Shown here piece after piece: positions 53,504-63,500 of a stretch of DNA of 64,000 nt. A program made the position numbers and the translations under genes. The notes below the pieces were generated by a model. That model did no database searches, was not told where the DNA came from, and saw nothing but the letters and a program-made list of their open reading frames with translations. The stretch's first letter is position 1. Each line of letters opens with the position of its first letter. Source of the stretch: Chryseobacterium taiwanense. GTDB lineage: Bacteria; Bacteroidota; Bacteroidia; Flavobacteriales; Weeksellaceae. The stretch is taken from assembly GCF_000813825.1 (NCBI RefSeq), contig NZ_JWTA01000004.1, positions 186,001-250,000 of the forward strand, given 5' to 3'.

Positions 53504-56500
53504 ATGAAAAACTTAACCATTATCGGATTAACTCCTTTTGAAAAACCGGACGTTAATCTTATCAGTAAACTCTATGAAGCAGGTGCATTTCCTGTTTTAA
53601 GTTTAGGACATGAGTTAGTGACCGCAGAAGAATCACTTAGTCAACTTGACAAAGCAGATATACCTTATTATGGTATTCATATTTCAAATGAAAAATTAAA
53701 ATCTCTAACATTTTCGGATAAAGTCCAATTTGTAATTTTACCGATACAAATCTCGGTAAATCCTTCCTGGACTCAATCTATATTATATCAAGTTAGCAGT
53801 TTAGATGATGCCAAAAAAGCCGAGCAATCTGGCGCAAAAGGAATCATCATCAAAGGAAATGAAGCAGGAGGATTGGTAGGATACGAATCTACGTTTGTGC
53901 TGTTCCAGCGCGTGATTAAAGAAATAAAATCCATTCCTGTTTGGGTACAGGGCGGAATCGGGCTTCATACCGCTGCTGCTGCAAAGTCTCTTGGAGCTGC
54001 GGGTATTGTTTTGGATAGCCAATTGGCTTTATTCTCGGAAACTTCTGTTCCGAAAGAGATTAAAGATTTATGTTCAAAATTAAACGGGACAGAAACGAAA
54101 ATCATCGCCAATCATCGTGTATTGGTAAGACCCAACTCTCCTTCTCTACCTGAAAATATTTCTGCTGAAGAACTTACCGAATATTTCACAAATCTTGATG
54201 TAAGCAAAAGCTACATTCCTATGGGACAGGATATTTCTTTAGCGATCGATCTGTATGAAGACTTTAAAAATCTGAAAAAATTAGTTTTCGGATTTAAAGA
54301 AGCCATGTACGGTCATTTAAAACAGGCAAAAGCACTTCAAATTATTGACAAAGAAAATATTTTAGCCAAAGATTTAAACTTAAAATATCCGATTGCACAA
54401 GGTCCGATGACCCGTGTGAGCGACGTTCCTGCATTTGCAAATGCGGTTGCGGAATCCGGAGCATTGCCATTCGTAGCTTTATCTTTATTAAAAGGTAATA
54501 CTGCAAAATCTTTGGTATTTGATACTAAAAACTTAGCCGGAGAAAAAACTTGGGGTGTCGGAATTTTAGGATTTGCACCGCAGGAATTGAGAGATGAGCA
54601 AACTTCTTATATTTTAGAAGCGAAACCACCTGTTGTTTTAATCGCAGGAGGAAGACCTGCTCAGGCAAAAGTTTTCGAAAAAGCAGGAATTAAAACATTT
54701 TTACACGTTCCTTCTCCTGCCCTTTTAGATATTTTCTTAAAAGAAGGTGCTACGAATTTCATCTTCGAAGGTCGTGAATGCGGCGGTCACGTTGGTCCAC
54801 TTTCAAGCACGGTTCTTTGGGAAAAACAAATTGAAAGAATTTTAAAAGAAGATCATCCTGAAAATATCAGTGTATTTTTTGCAGGAGGAATTCACAATGA
54901 TTTTTCAACCGCTTTTGTTTCCATTATGGCCGCTCCGTTGGCAGCAAGAGGTGTAAAAGTCGGTGTATTAATCGGAACCGCTTACCTTTATACACAAGAA
55001 GCAGTTACTTGTGGCGCAATTCAGGAGGAATTTCAATTACAGGCTTTACAGGCTAAAGAAACGGTTTTGCTAGAAACCGCTCCGGGACACGAAACACGTT
55101 GTTTGGATACGGCTTTTGCTCAATATTTTAATGAAGAAAAATCTAAATTAATTGCAGCCGGAACCGACAAGAAAGAAGTTTGGGAACAGCTTGAAAAATT
55201 AAATGTTGGTCGTTTAAGAATTGCAGCAAAAGGCGTTGAACGTCAAGGAGATCAATTGGTGAATATTCCTAAAGAAGATCAACTGGATTTAGGAATGTAC
55301 ATGATTGGTCAGGTTGCGACAATGCAAAACAAAGTAATTTCTTTGGATGAATTACACGAAAATGTAAGCATTAATAATCAAAAATATATTCAGGAAGCTG
55401 AACTTTCAGAAGAACCTATTTCCGTAGAAAAACCTTTAGACATCGCCATTATCGGAATGGAATGTATTTTCCCTGATGCTAAAAATTTAGAGGAATACTG
55501 GAGAAATATCGTTCTTGGAAAAGACAGCGTAACCGAAGTTCCGGACGAAAGATGGAATAAAGAATTATACTATCATCCAGATTCCAACGAAGCCGATGTT
55601 TCCCATTCAAAATGGGGTGGATTTATTCCTAAAATCGATTTCGATCCATTGGCATTCGGAATTCCACCGCAATCTTTGGCAGCTATCGAGCCAACACAAT
55701 TGTTGACTTTATTAGTTGCAAAACGCGCGATGGACGATGCTGGTTATGGTGAAAAACATACAAACAGAGAAAATATTTCTGTCATCATCGGTGCTGAAGG
55801 TGGTAATGATTTAGCAAACAGTTACAGTTTCCGAGGATACTACAAGCAGGTTTTCGGTGAGCTTCATGAAGAAGTAAAAGAAGCTTTTCCTCACACGACA
55901 GAAGATTCCTTCCCTGGAATTTTAGCGAATGTGATTGCAGGAAGAATTACCAACCGTTTAGATTTAGGCGGAAGAAATTATACCGTAGATGCAGCCTGTG
56001 CTTCTTCTTTGGCGGCAATTGATTTGGCTTGTCAGGAATTGGTCTTAGGTAAATCAGATATGGTTTTAGCAGGTGGCGCAGATTTACACAACGGAATCAA
56101 CGATTATCTGATGTTTTCAAGTACACACGCACTTTCCAGAAAAGGAAGATGTGCAACTTTCGACAGCGAAGCAGACGGAATTGCTTTGGGTGAAGGTGTG
56201 GCAATTTTAGTATTAAAAAGATATGAAGATGCCGTAAAAGACGGCGACAGAATATATTCAGTAATAAAAGGTGTTGGTGGTTCAAGTGACGGAAAAGCCC
56301 TTGGATTGACTGCTCCGAGAAAAATCGGACAGGTTCGTGCGTTGGAAAGAGCCTACACTCAAGCCGGAATCAGCCCTGCATCTGTTGGATTGGTTGAGGC
56401 ACATGGAACAGGAACTGTGGTTGGTGATAAAACGGAATTAAGCGCTTTGACGAATTTATTCAGCCGTTCAGGAGCTTTACCGGGACAGACGCATTTAGGT

Positions 56501-59500
56501 TCGGTTAAAACGCAGATCGGGCATACAAAATGTGCGGCTGGTTTGGCAGGTTTAATTAAGGCTTCATTGGCAGTTTATCATGGGGTAAAACCTCCGACCA
56601 TTCACCTTCAACAACCGAATGCATATTACAATTCAACAACAAGTCCGTTCGCTTTCAATGCAGAAACAGGAATTTGGGCTGATAAAAATCGTTATGCGGG
56701 AATCAGTGCGTTTGGTTTTGGTGGAACAAATTTCCATACGGTTATTGCGAATCACCCTAAAGAAGACGATTCTGCGGTGTTGCAGTCTTGGCCATCGGAA
56801 TTATTTGTGTTCCGTGGAGACACGTATGATGAGGCTAAAATTCAATTAAATCAGATTAAATCTTTACTTGAAGTTAATGACAGTATTGCTTTAAAAGATA
56901 TCGCTTACAGTTTAGCGACAAGTTCAGAAAAACAGGTTCAGTTGAGCATCGTTGCAGATACAGCCGAACATTTAATGATGAACATCGAGTTAGCATTATC
57001 AGGAATTGAAAGCAAAGACACGTTCACCGTTAATAAAAAAGAAGGAAAAGTAGCATTTTTATTCCCAGGACAAGGCAGTCAACGTATCAACATGGCACGT
57101 GATTTATTCGTTGCCTTCCCTGAAATGCGAAAATTAATCGACTCTTACCCTAAATTGGAAAAAGTAATTTTCCCTTCAAAAACTTTTAATGAAGTTAATT
57201 TAAAACAGCAAAAAGAAACAATAAAAGATACTCGCTTAGCACAACCACTTTTAGGTATTGTAGATTTAGCATTGGCTAAATTCTTACAATCCATCGGAAT
57301 CGTTCCCGATATGTTGGCGGGTCACAGCTACGGAGAATTACCGGCATTGTGTTTCGCTGGCGTTTTCGGAGAAGAAAAACTGGTTGATTTAAGTATTCAA
57401 AGAGCAAAATCAATCTTAAATTCTGTTGAAGGCGGCGATCCGGGTTCTATGATTGCAGTAAGTGCAACGAAAGAAAACTTACAGCCAATTTTAGCACAGG
57501 TTGAAGGTTGCTATCCTGTAAATTACAACGCTCCGACTCAATGTGTTGTAGCGGGAAGTACGGAAGCGATCAACAAATTAATGGAAGTCTTAAAACAGGA
57601 AAGAATTTCAGCGAAAAAACTGGAAGTTGCCTGTGCCTTCCACAGTCCGTTGTTGGCTAAATCTAAAGGTTTATATCAAACTGTTTTAGAGAATGTTCCT
57701 TTCAACGAGATGCAGATTCCAGTTTGGTCAAATACGACGGCAGAAATCTATCCTACAAATGTTTCAGACATCAAAGAAAGATTAACAGACCATTTGGTAC
57801 AACCTGTAAGATTCGTGGAAGAACTTCAGGCGATGTACAACGATGGCGCAAGAATTTTCATCGAGGTAGGTCCCGGAAAAGTATTGACAGGACTAACAAA
57901 ATCTTGCCTGGAAAAAGACCAGTTGACGTTATTTGTTGAAGATAATAACACCAATAAATTAACGCATCTTCTTTCAACGCTTGCTCAATATTTGGGAACA
58001 GGCCGAAGCTTTAATATTGCTAAACTTTTCGACGGTCGAAATGCAAAATCCATTCAAATCGATCAGCCAGAATTATACAAGAAAAGTCCTGCCATCTGGC
58101 GCGTGAACGGACAAGCAGCTCATCCAACGACAGGTTCACTCCCTGTTAATGGTGCATTACCAATCATAAATCCACTTCAAATGAACAATTTTACTCAAAA
58201 TACACAAACTCCTGTAGCTGAAAATCAGACGAATGCAGAACGTATGTTGCAGGAATATTTAAATAGCATGAAAATGATGATTCAGGCGCAACGTGATGTG
58301 ATGCTTTCCTTCTTGGGACAGAATCCACAGGTTCATCAAGCTCCTGTTTATCAAGCTCCGATTCAAAATATTCCGACTCAGAATATCCCAGTTCAAGAGA
58401 TTTTTCCATCAACGAACAGCATTAGCCAAGCAACAATTACTGTTTCTGCAAAACAGGCTCCGACAAAGGATATTAAAACACTATTGCTGCAAGTTGTAAG
58501 CGATAAAACGGGTTATCCTCACGAAATGTTGGGTATGGAAATGGATTTGGAAGCAGATTTAAGCATCGATTCCATTAAAAGAGTTGAAATTATTGGTACT
58601 CTGAAAGCTGAATTAGGCTCTTTCTCTTCGAACACAGCGAATGAAGATACCATCATGGAACAGTTAGCTGGAATTAAAACACTAAATGGGTTAGTTTCTT
58701 GGTTAACAGAATATTCAGGCGCTTCAAATACAACAGAAAAAGTTGGAGTTATAGAAACTCAGCCTTCAACTCCTCAAGCTCAGACTGGTTTTTCTCTTGA
58801 AGAACTTCAAACGGCAATTTTAAATATTGTAAGCGATAAAACGGGTTATCCTAAAGAAATGTTAGGTTTAGACCTTGATTTAGAAGCAGATTTAAGCATC
58901 GATTCCATCAAACGTATGGAAATTATCGGTGATTTAAAAACAAAAATCGGTTTCGGTGGCGACATGGAACAAGCGGATGATTTAATGGAGAAATTAGCTG
59001 CCATTAAAACACTAAACGGATTAGCTTCTTGGATTCACGAAATGAGCGGAAACACTCCTTCTGAACCAGAGCAAAGCGCATTATCTCGTCTTCGTTTTGA
59101 TTTGACTCCAACTGATATTTCTTTAACTGAAAACACAGAAATTCTTCACGGAAAACGTTTTGCCATTACTCAAAATGACAGCAATCAGACTTTAGCCATT
59201 AAAAATGAGCTTGAAAAACATGGTGCGATTGCAGAATTAATTGATTCTGCTCAAGATTTAACCAATTTTGATGGATTAATTATTCTTGATCTATTCTCAT
59301 CTTCCGCCAATCACAACATCATCGATCATGTTGATTTAATCAAAAAAATGGATCTTGATAAAGCAAAATGGATTTATCTGATTTCCGATATTCCGGCTCA
59401 CGTTCAGGAATTGACGGACACTACCCTTTTGCGTCATTACAAAGGACATCCGGGACTTTTCAAAAGCCTTGCTCGTGAGTTTGAACAGACGAATTGCAGA

Positions 59501-60502
59501 TTAATCAGCTTAACATCCCCTCAACAAATCGAGCAGATCGCTGAAATTACTTTAAAGGAAATCTTAACGAAAGATAAACCTGCAGAAGTTATTTATAAAA
59601 ATGATAAAAGACATAAAGTAGATATCATTCCGTCGCCTTTGTCAACAGGTTTAAGTGAAGCTCAAATTCAACTGGATACAAATTCCGTTGTATTGGTTCT
59701 TGGTGGCGCTCAAGGAATTACTTCCGAATTGGTAAAACATATGTCACAGGCTTATCCTTGTACTTACGTTTTGGTTGGAAGATCTGCAGATCCAAGAAAT
59801 CAGGCGACAAATAGTGAATTAGAAGCATTTAAAACGAAGGAAGAAATAAGAGCATATCTCATCAAATCCGGAACATTCACTTCGCCTTCTGAGATTGAAA
59901 AAGAAACGATAAAAGTTTATAAAAATAATCAGATTCTACGTACCATCCGTGATATGGAGCAATTGGGAAATACGATCGTTTATAAATCGTTAGACCTTTG
60001 TGATGAAAATGGTTTATCTGAATTAATCAACAATATTTACGAAAAGTATAATCGTTTAGACGGAGTTATTCACGGTGCAGGATTGTTGGAAGATAAATTA
60101 TTCAAGCAAAAAACAACAAGCTCTTTCGGACGTGTTTTCGATACTAAAGTAAAACCGCTTCGTGTTTTGGCAGAACAGCTTCGCACGGATTGTCAGTTTG
60201 TGGTATTGTTCTCAAGCATCGCTTCGGTGTATGGAAATAAAGGTCAAACCGATTACGCCGCCGCAAACTCTGTTTTGGATGATTATGCGAATGCTTTAAA
60301 TAAAAAATTAAAAGGAAAAGTAATTTCCATCAACTGGGGGCCTTGGAAAGGAGCCGGAATGGTTTCTCCAACCTTGGAAACAGAATATGAAAGAAGAGGA
60401 ATCTCTTTAATTCCATTGGATCAAGGGAAGGAAATTTTCCTTAACGAAATAAAATACGGAACTGAAAGTCAGGTATTAATCATGTCTGGAAGTAACTGGT
60501 AA
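53504..60502 (+). CDS. PUFA-synthase-like megasynthase: 2x nitronate-monooxygenase-like, KS, AT, ACP, ACP, KR
   Basis: A 2332-residue multidomain synthase. Residues about 1-250 form a degenerate nitronate-monooxygenase-like barrel (KGNEAGGLVGY near 120). Residues about 290-640 form a second one with GRECGGHVGP and His429. Both resemble PfaD-type enoyl reductases. The ketosynthase (about 645-1080) has Cys832 (DAACASS), His967 (EAHGTGT) and IGHTKCAAG. The acyltransferase has FPGQGSQ and Ser1275 (GHSYGE). Two ACPs carry Ser1690 and Ser1801 in ADLSIDSIKR, the PUFA-type motif. The ketoreductase (from about 2060) has Tyr2251. ATG 53504 was chosen because residues before it fit no domain. The product is unknown. 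Confidence 0.88.
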   Translation: MKNLTIIGLTPFEKPDVNLISKLYEAGAFPVLSLGHELVTAEESLSQLDKADIPYYGIHISNEKLKSLTFSDKVQFVILPIQISVNPSWTQSILYQVSSLDDAKKAEQSGAKGIIIKGNEAGGLVGYESTFVLFQRVIKEIKSIPVWVQGGIGLHTAAAAKSLGAAGIVLDSQLALFSETSVPKEIKDLCSKLNGTETKIIANHRVLVRPNSPSLPENISAEELTEYFTNLDVSKSYIPMGQDISLAIDLYEDFKNLKKLVFGFKEAMYGHLKQAKALQIIDKENILAKDLNLKYPIAQGPMTRVSDVPAFANAVAESGALPFVALSLLKGNTAKSLVFDTKNLAGEKTWGVGILGFAPQELRDEQTSYILEAKPPVVLIAGGRPAQAKVFEKAGIKTFLHVPSPALLDIFLKEGATNFIFEGRECGGHVGPLSSTVLWEKQIERILKEDHPENISVFFAGGIHNDFSTAFVSIMAAPLAARGVKVGVLIGTAYLYTQEAVTCGAIQEEFQLQALQAKETVLLETAPGHETRCLDTAFAQYFNEEKSKLIAAGTDKKEVWEQLEKLNVGRLRIAAKGVERQGDQLVNIPKEDQLDLGMYMIGQVATMQNKVISLDELHENVSINNQKYIQEAELSEEPISVEKPLDIAIIGMECIFPDAKNLEEYWRNIVLGKDSVTEVPDERWNKELYYHPDSNEADVSHSKWGGFIPKIDFDPLAFGIPPQSLAAIEPTQLLTLLVAKRAMDDAGYGEKHTNRENISVIIGAEGGNDLANSYSFRGYYKQVFGELHEEVKEAFPHTTEDSFPGILANVIAGRITNRLDLGGRNYTVDAACASSLAAIDLACQELVLGKSDMVLAGGADLHNGINDYLMFSSTHALSRKGRCATFDSEADGIALGEGVAILVLKRYEDAVKDGDRIYSVIKGVGGSSDGKALGLTAPRKIGQVRALERAYTQAGISPASVGLVEAHGTGTVVGDKTELSALTNLFSRSGALPGQTHLGSVKTQIGHTKCAAGLAGLIKASLAVYHGVKPPTIHLQQPNAYYNSTTSPFAFNAETGIWADKNRYAGISAFGFGGTNFHTVIANHPKEDDSAVLQSWPSELFVFRGDTYDEAKIQLNQIKSLLEVNDSIALKDIAYSLATSSEKQVQLSIVADTAEHLMMNIELALSGIESKDTFTVNKKEGKVAFLFPGQGSQRINMARDLFVAFPEMRKLIDSYPKLEKVIFPSKTFNEVNLKQQKETIKDTRLAQPLLGIVDLALAKFLQSIGIVPDMLAGHSYGELPALCFAGVFGEEKLVDLSIQRAKSILNSVEGGDPGSMIAVSATKENLQPILAQVEGCYPVNYNAPTQCVVAGSTEAINKLMEVLKQERISAKKLEVACAFHSPLLAKSKGLYQTVLENVPFNEMQIPVWSNTTAEIYPTNVSDIKERLTDHLVQPVRFVEELQAMYNDGARIFIEVGPGKVLTGLTKSCLEKDQLTLFVEDNNTNKLTHLLSTLAQYLGTGRSFNIAKLFDGRNAKSIQIDQPELYKKSPAIWRVNGQAAHPTTGSLPVNGALPIINPLQMNNFTQNTQTPVAENQTNAERMLQEYLNSMKMMIQAQRDVMLSFLGQNPQVHQAPVYQAPIQNIPTQNIPVQEIFPSTNSISQATITVSAKQAPTKDIKTLLLQVVSDKTGYPHEMLGMEMDLEADLSIDSIKRVEIIGTLKAELGSFSSNTANEDTIMEQLAGIKTLNGLVSWLTEYSGASNTTEKVGVIETQPSTPQAQTGFSLEELQTAILNIVSDKTGYPKEMLGLDLDLEADLSIDSIKRMEIIGDLKTKIGFGGDMEQADDLMEKLAAIKTLNGLASWIHEMSGNTPSEPEQSALSRLRFDLTPTDISLTENTEILHGKRFAITQNDSNQTLAIKNELEKHGAIAELIDSAQDLTNFDGLIILDLFSSSANHNIIDHVDLIKKMDLDKAKWIYLISDIPAHVQELTDTTLLRHYKGHPGLFKSLAREFEQTNCRLISLTSPQQIEQIAEITLKEILTKDKPAEVIYKNDKRHKVDIIPSPLSTGLSEAQIQLDTNSVVLVLGGAQGITSELVKHMSQAYPCTYVLVGRSADPRNQATNSELEAFKTKEEIRAYLIKSGTFTSPSEIEKETIKVYKNNQILRTIRDMEQLGNTIVYKSLDLCDENGLSELINNIYEKYNRLDGVIHGAGLLEDKLFKQKTTSSFGRVFDTKVKPLRVLAEQLRTDCQFVVLFSSIASVYGNKGQTDYAAANSVLDDYANALNKKLKGKVISINWGPWKGAGMVSPTLETEYERRGISLIPLDQGKEIFLNEIKYGTESQVLIMSGSNW

Positions 60503-60523
60503 TCTCTGTTTTAAATTTAATTT

Positions 60524-63500
60524 ATGAAAAAAACAGATGTTGCAATAATTGGTTTGTCTTGTGTCTTTCCGGGGGCACAAGATGCCAACACTTTTTGGCA
60601 GAATATTGTCAATAAAGTAGATTCTACCCAACTGGCTCCAGCCGACCGAATCGATCCTGTTCATTTCAGTGACAGCACGAATCCGGTTGACCGTTTTTAT
60701 TGTCAGCGCGGTGGATTTATCCCCGATTATGAATTCGATCCAACTGCTTTCGGAATTTTACCATTGGCGGTTGAAGGAACTGAACCCGATCATTTATTAA
60801 CCTTAGATTTAGTTCAAAAAGCCTTAGAGGATGCCGGAATTTTCCAGAAAAATATTTCGCTGGAAAAAACAGGAATCATCATTGGAAAAGGAAATTACAC
60901 AGGACCAGGTGCAACTCGTGCCATCGAAATTGTAAGAACAGGAGAGCAAATTTCTTCTTTATTAAAAGAATTATTACCCGAAGTTTCTTCCGCTGATATT
61001 GAAAAAGTAAAACACGCTTTTCAGGGAAAAAAAGGACGTTTTGCAGCCGATACAGCAATGGGATTAATCCCAAACTTGGTGGCTTCATTAGTAGCGAATC
61101 GTTTTAATCTTGGAGGTGCAGCTTTTACTGTTGATGCTGCTTGTGCAAGTGCTTTACTAGCAGTCGATCACGCTGTTCAGGAACTTCAGAGAGGTCGTTC
61201 TGATATTATGATTGCAGGTGGTGTTCACACCGGACAAAACGCAGCGTTCTGGAGTATTTTTGCTCAGTTGGGTGCAATGTCTCGTCAACAACAAATCAAG
61301 CCTTTCAGTAATGATGCAGATGGATTATTGATTGGCGAAGGTTGCGGATTTGTAGTCTTAAAAAGATTAGAAGATGCCGTTCGTGATCAGGATAAAATTT
61401 ATGCAGTCATTAAAGGTGTCGGAATCAGCAGTGACGGAAACGGAACCAGTGTGATGAGCCCTTCTGTAAAAGGACAATTAAAAGCTTTGCAACAAGCTTG
61501 GACAAATGCAGATTTAGATGAAAATCAAATCGGTTATATCGAAGCTCACGGAACGGGAACTCCGCTTGGTGACAAGACGGAATTGCAGACTTTAGCTCAG
61601 TTTTTCGGAAAAGAAGAAGGTACTAAGATTGCAGGAATCGGCTCTGTAAAATCAAATATTGGTCATGCGATGCCTGCTGCGGGAATTGCTGGTTTAATTA
61701 AAACCTGTTTGGCTCTGCATCACGATACATTACCACCGACTTTATACTGCGAAAATCCGACTTCGGAAATGCAGAACACCAGATTCGAACCTGTTCAGGA
61801 AGCAAAAAACTGGTCGAAAACAGGTTTACCAAAAGTAGCGGCGGTGAATGCTTTCGGATTCGGAGGAATCAATGCGCACGTGGTATTGGAAGGCTATGAT
61901 ATGCCTAAAAAAGACAAGGTTTTAATCTTGGCAAGACCAACACATGAAGAATTATTAAACGCGTTACAAAATAACGAAAAGGCGGTTGGCGAAGGAAATT
62001 TCCGTGTGGCGATTTTCGAACCGACTCCTGCGAGAATTGAAAAAGCGACTAAAATTGTTGCTAAAAATAATCCATGGAGAAATAAACAGGATATTTGGTA
62101 CACCAACACTCCCCTTTTACAAAACGAAGAAAAAGTAGCTTTCGTATTTCCAGGATTAGATGGATTGGCGAAAGGCGAAGTTGAAAGTGTAAGCCGTTAT
62201 TTCAACATCAATGCACCGATTGAAACAGAAGGTGAAGGATTGTTAAATGACGCTTTAAATATCTTCAACAACTGCAGTATTCTCGATAATTCATTGAAAA
62301 AACTAGGAATTATTCCCGATATGAATGCAGGTCACAGTTTGGGAGAATGGCTCGCAGGCTACTCTTCTGAATTGGCGGAAGTAAATTCTGTAAAAGCTCT
62401 CATTGATGTTTTAAATCCCGAAACTTTTGAATTAAAAGATTCTAAATTCATCGCCATCGGAGCAGGAATTGAAACCATTAAACCTATCATTGAAGAGATT
62501 CCGAACGTTTATATTTCTAATGACAACTGTCCAAATCAGGTGATTCTTTGCGGAAGTAATTCGGCTTTGGATGAATTGGTTCCCGTTTTAAAATCAAAAC
62601 AGATCTTTCATCAGATATTACCCTTCCAATCAGGATTTCACTCGCCTTTTATCGCTGATAAATTAGATGTGATTTTAGCAGGAATGGAAAAGGCACAGTT
62701 TCAACAGACGAAAATTCCGTTATGGTCGGCAACGACTTTGGAACCTTATCCGGCTGATCAGGAATCTATCCGAAAACTGAGTGCGGAACATCTTGTGGAA
62801 CCCGTTCGTTTCCGTGAATTGACGGACAAATTATACGAAGAAGGCGCAAGATTTTTCATTCAGGTCGGAACCGGAGGTTTGATCGGATTTATTGATGATA
62901 CGTTGAAAGGAAAAGCATTCAGCACGATTGCTTCCAGCGTTGCGACACGTTCTGCATTAGCTCAATTCCAAAGAGTTGTTGCGGCGTTATTCGTGGAAGG
63001 AAAAACAGTTGCACTGGACTTTTTAGATATTCAAAATCAAACCAAAAAATCATCCGGAAAAGGCATTAAACTAGAATTAGGTTCGCCAATTATCCGTGAT
63101 TTTAAGGAAATTCAACATTTAGCAAAATCAATTGATACATCGAAGCCGAAAGTTTCTGCAACCGTTGCAAAAACAGGACATCCTTTGGTTCAGGCATTTC
63201 AGGATAATATTTCGGATATGATTAAAATGCAGGAAGAGGTTCTAACTTTATTTCAAGATCGTCCGAAAGTTTCAGTTCCGAATGTTGTATTGCCAAAAGT
63301 TCAGGCTCCGATAAGCAAGAATTTTGAAAAAACATTGTATGTAACGTTGGAAACCCACCCCTACCTTATCGATCACAGCTTATTGAGACAGCCAAAAGGC
63401 TGGACGGAAGTTGCCGATATGGAACCCGTGATTCCTATGACGATGATTTTCGAACAACTCGCTGAAATTGCTCAAGCAGAAATTGAAGGAAGCCAGGTTC

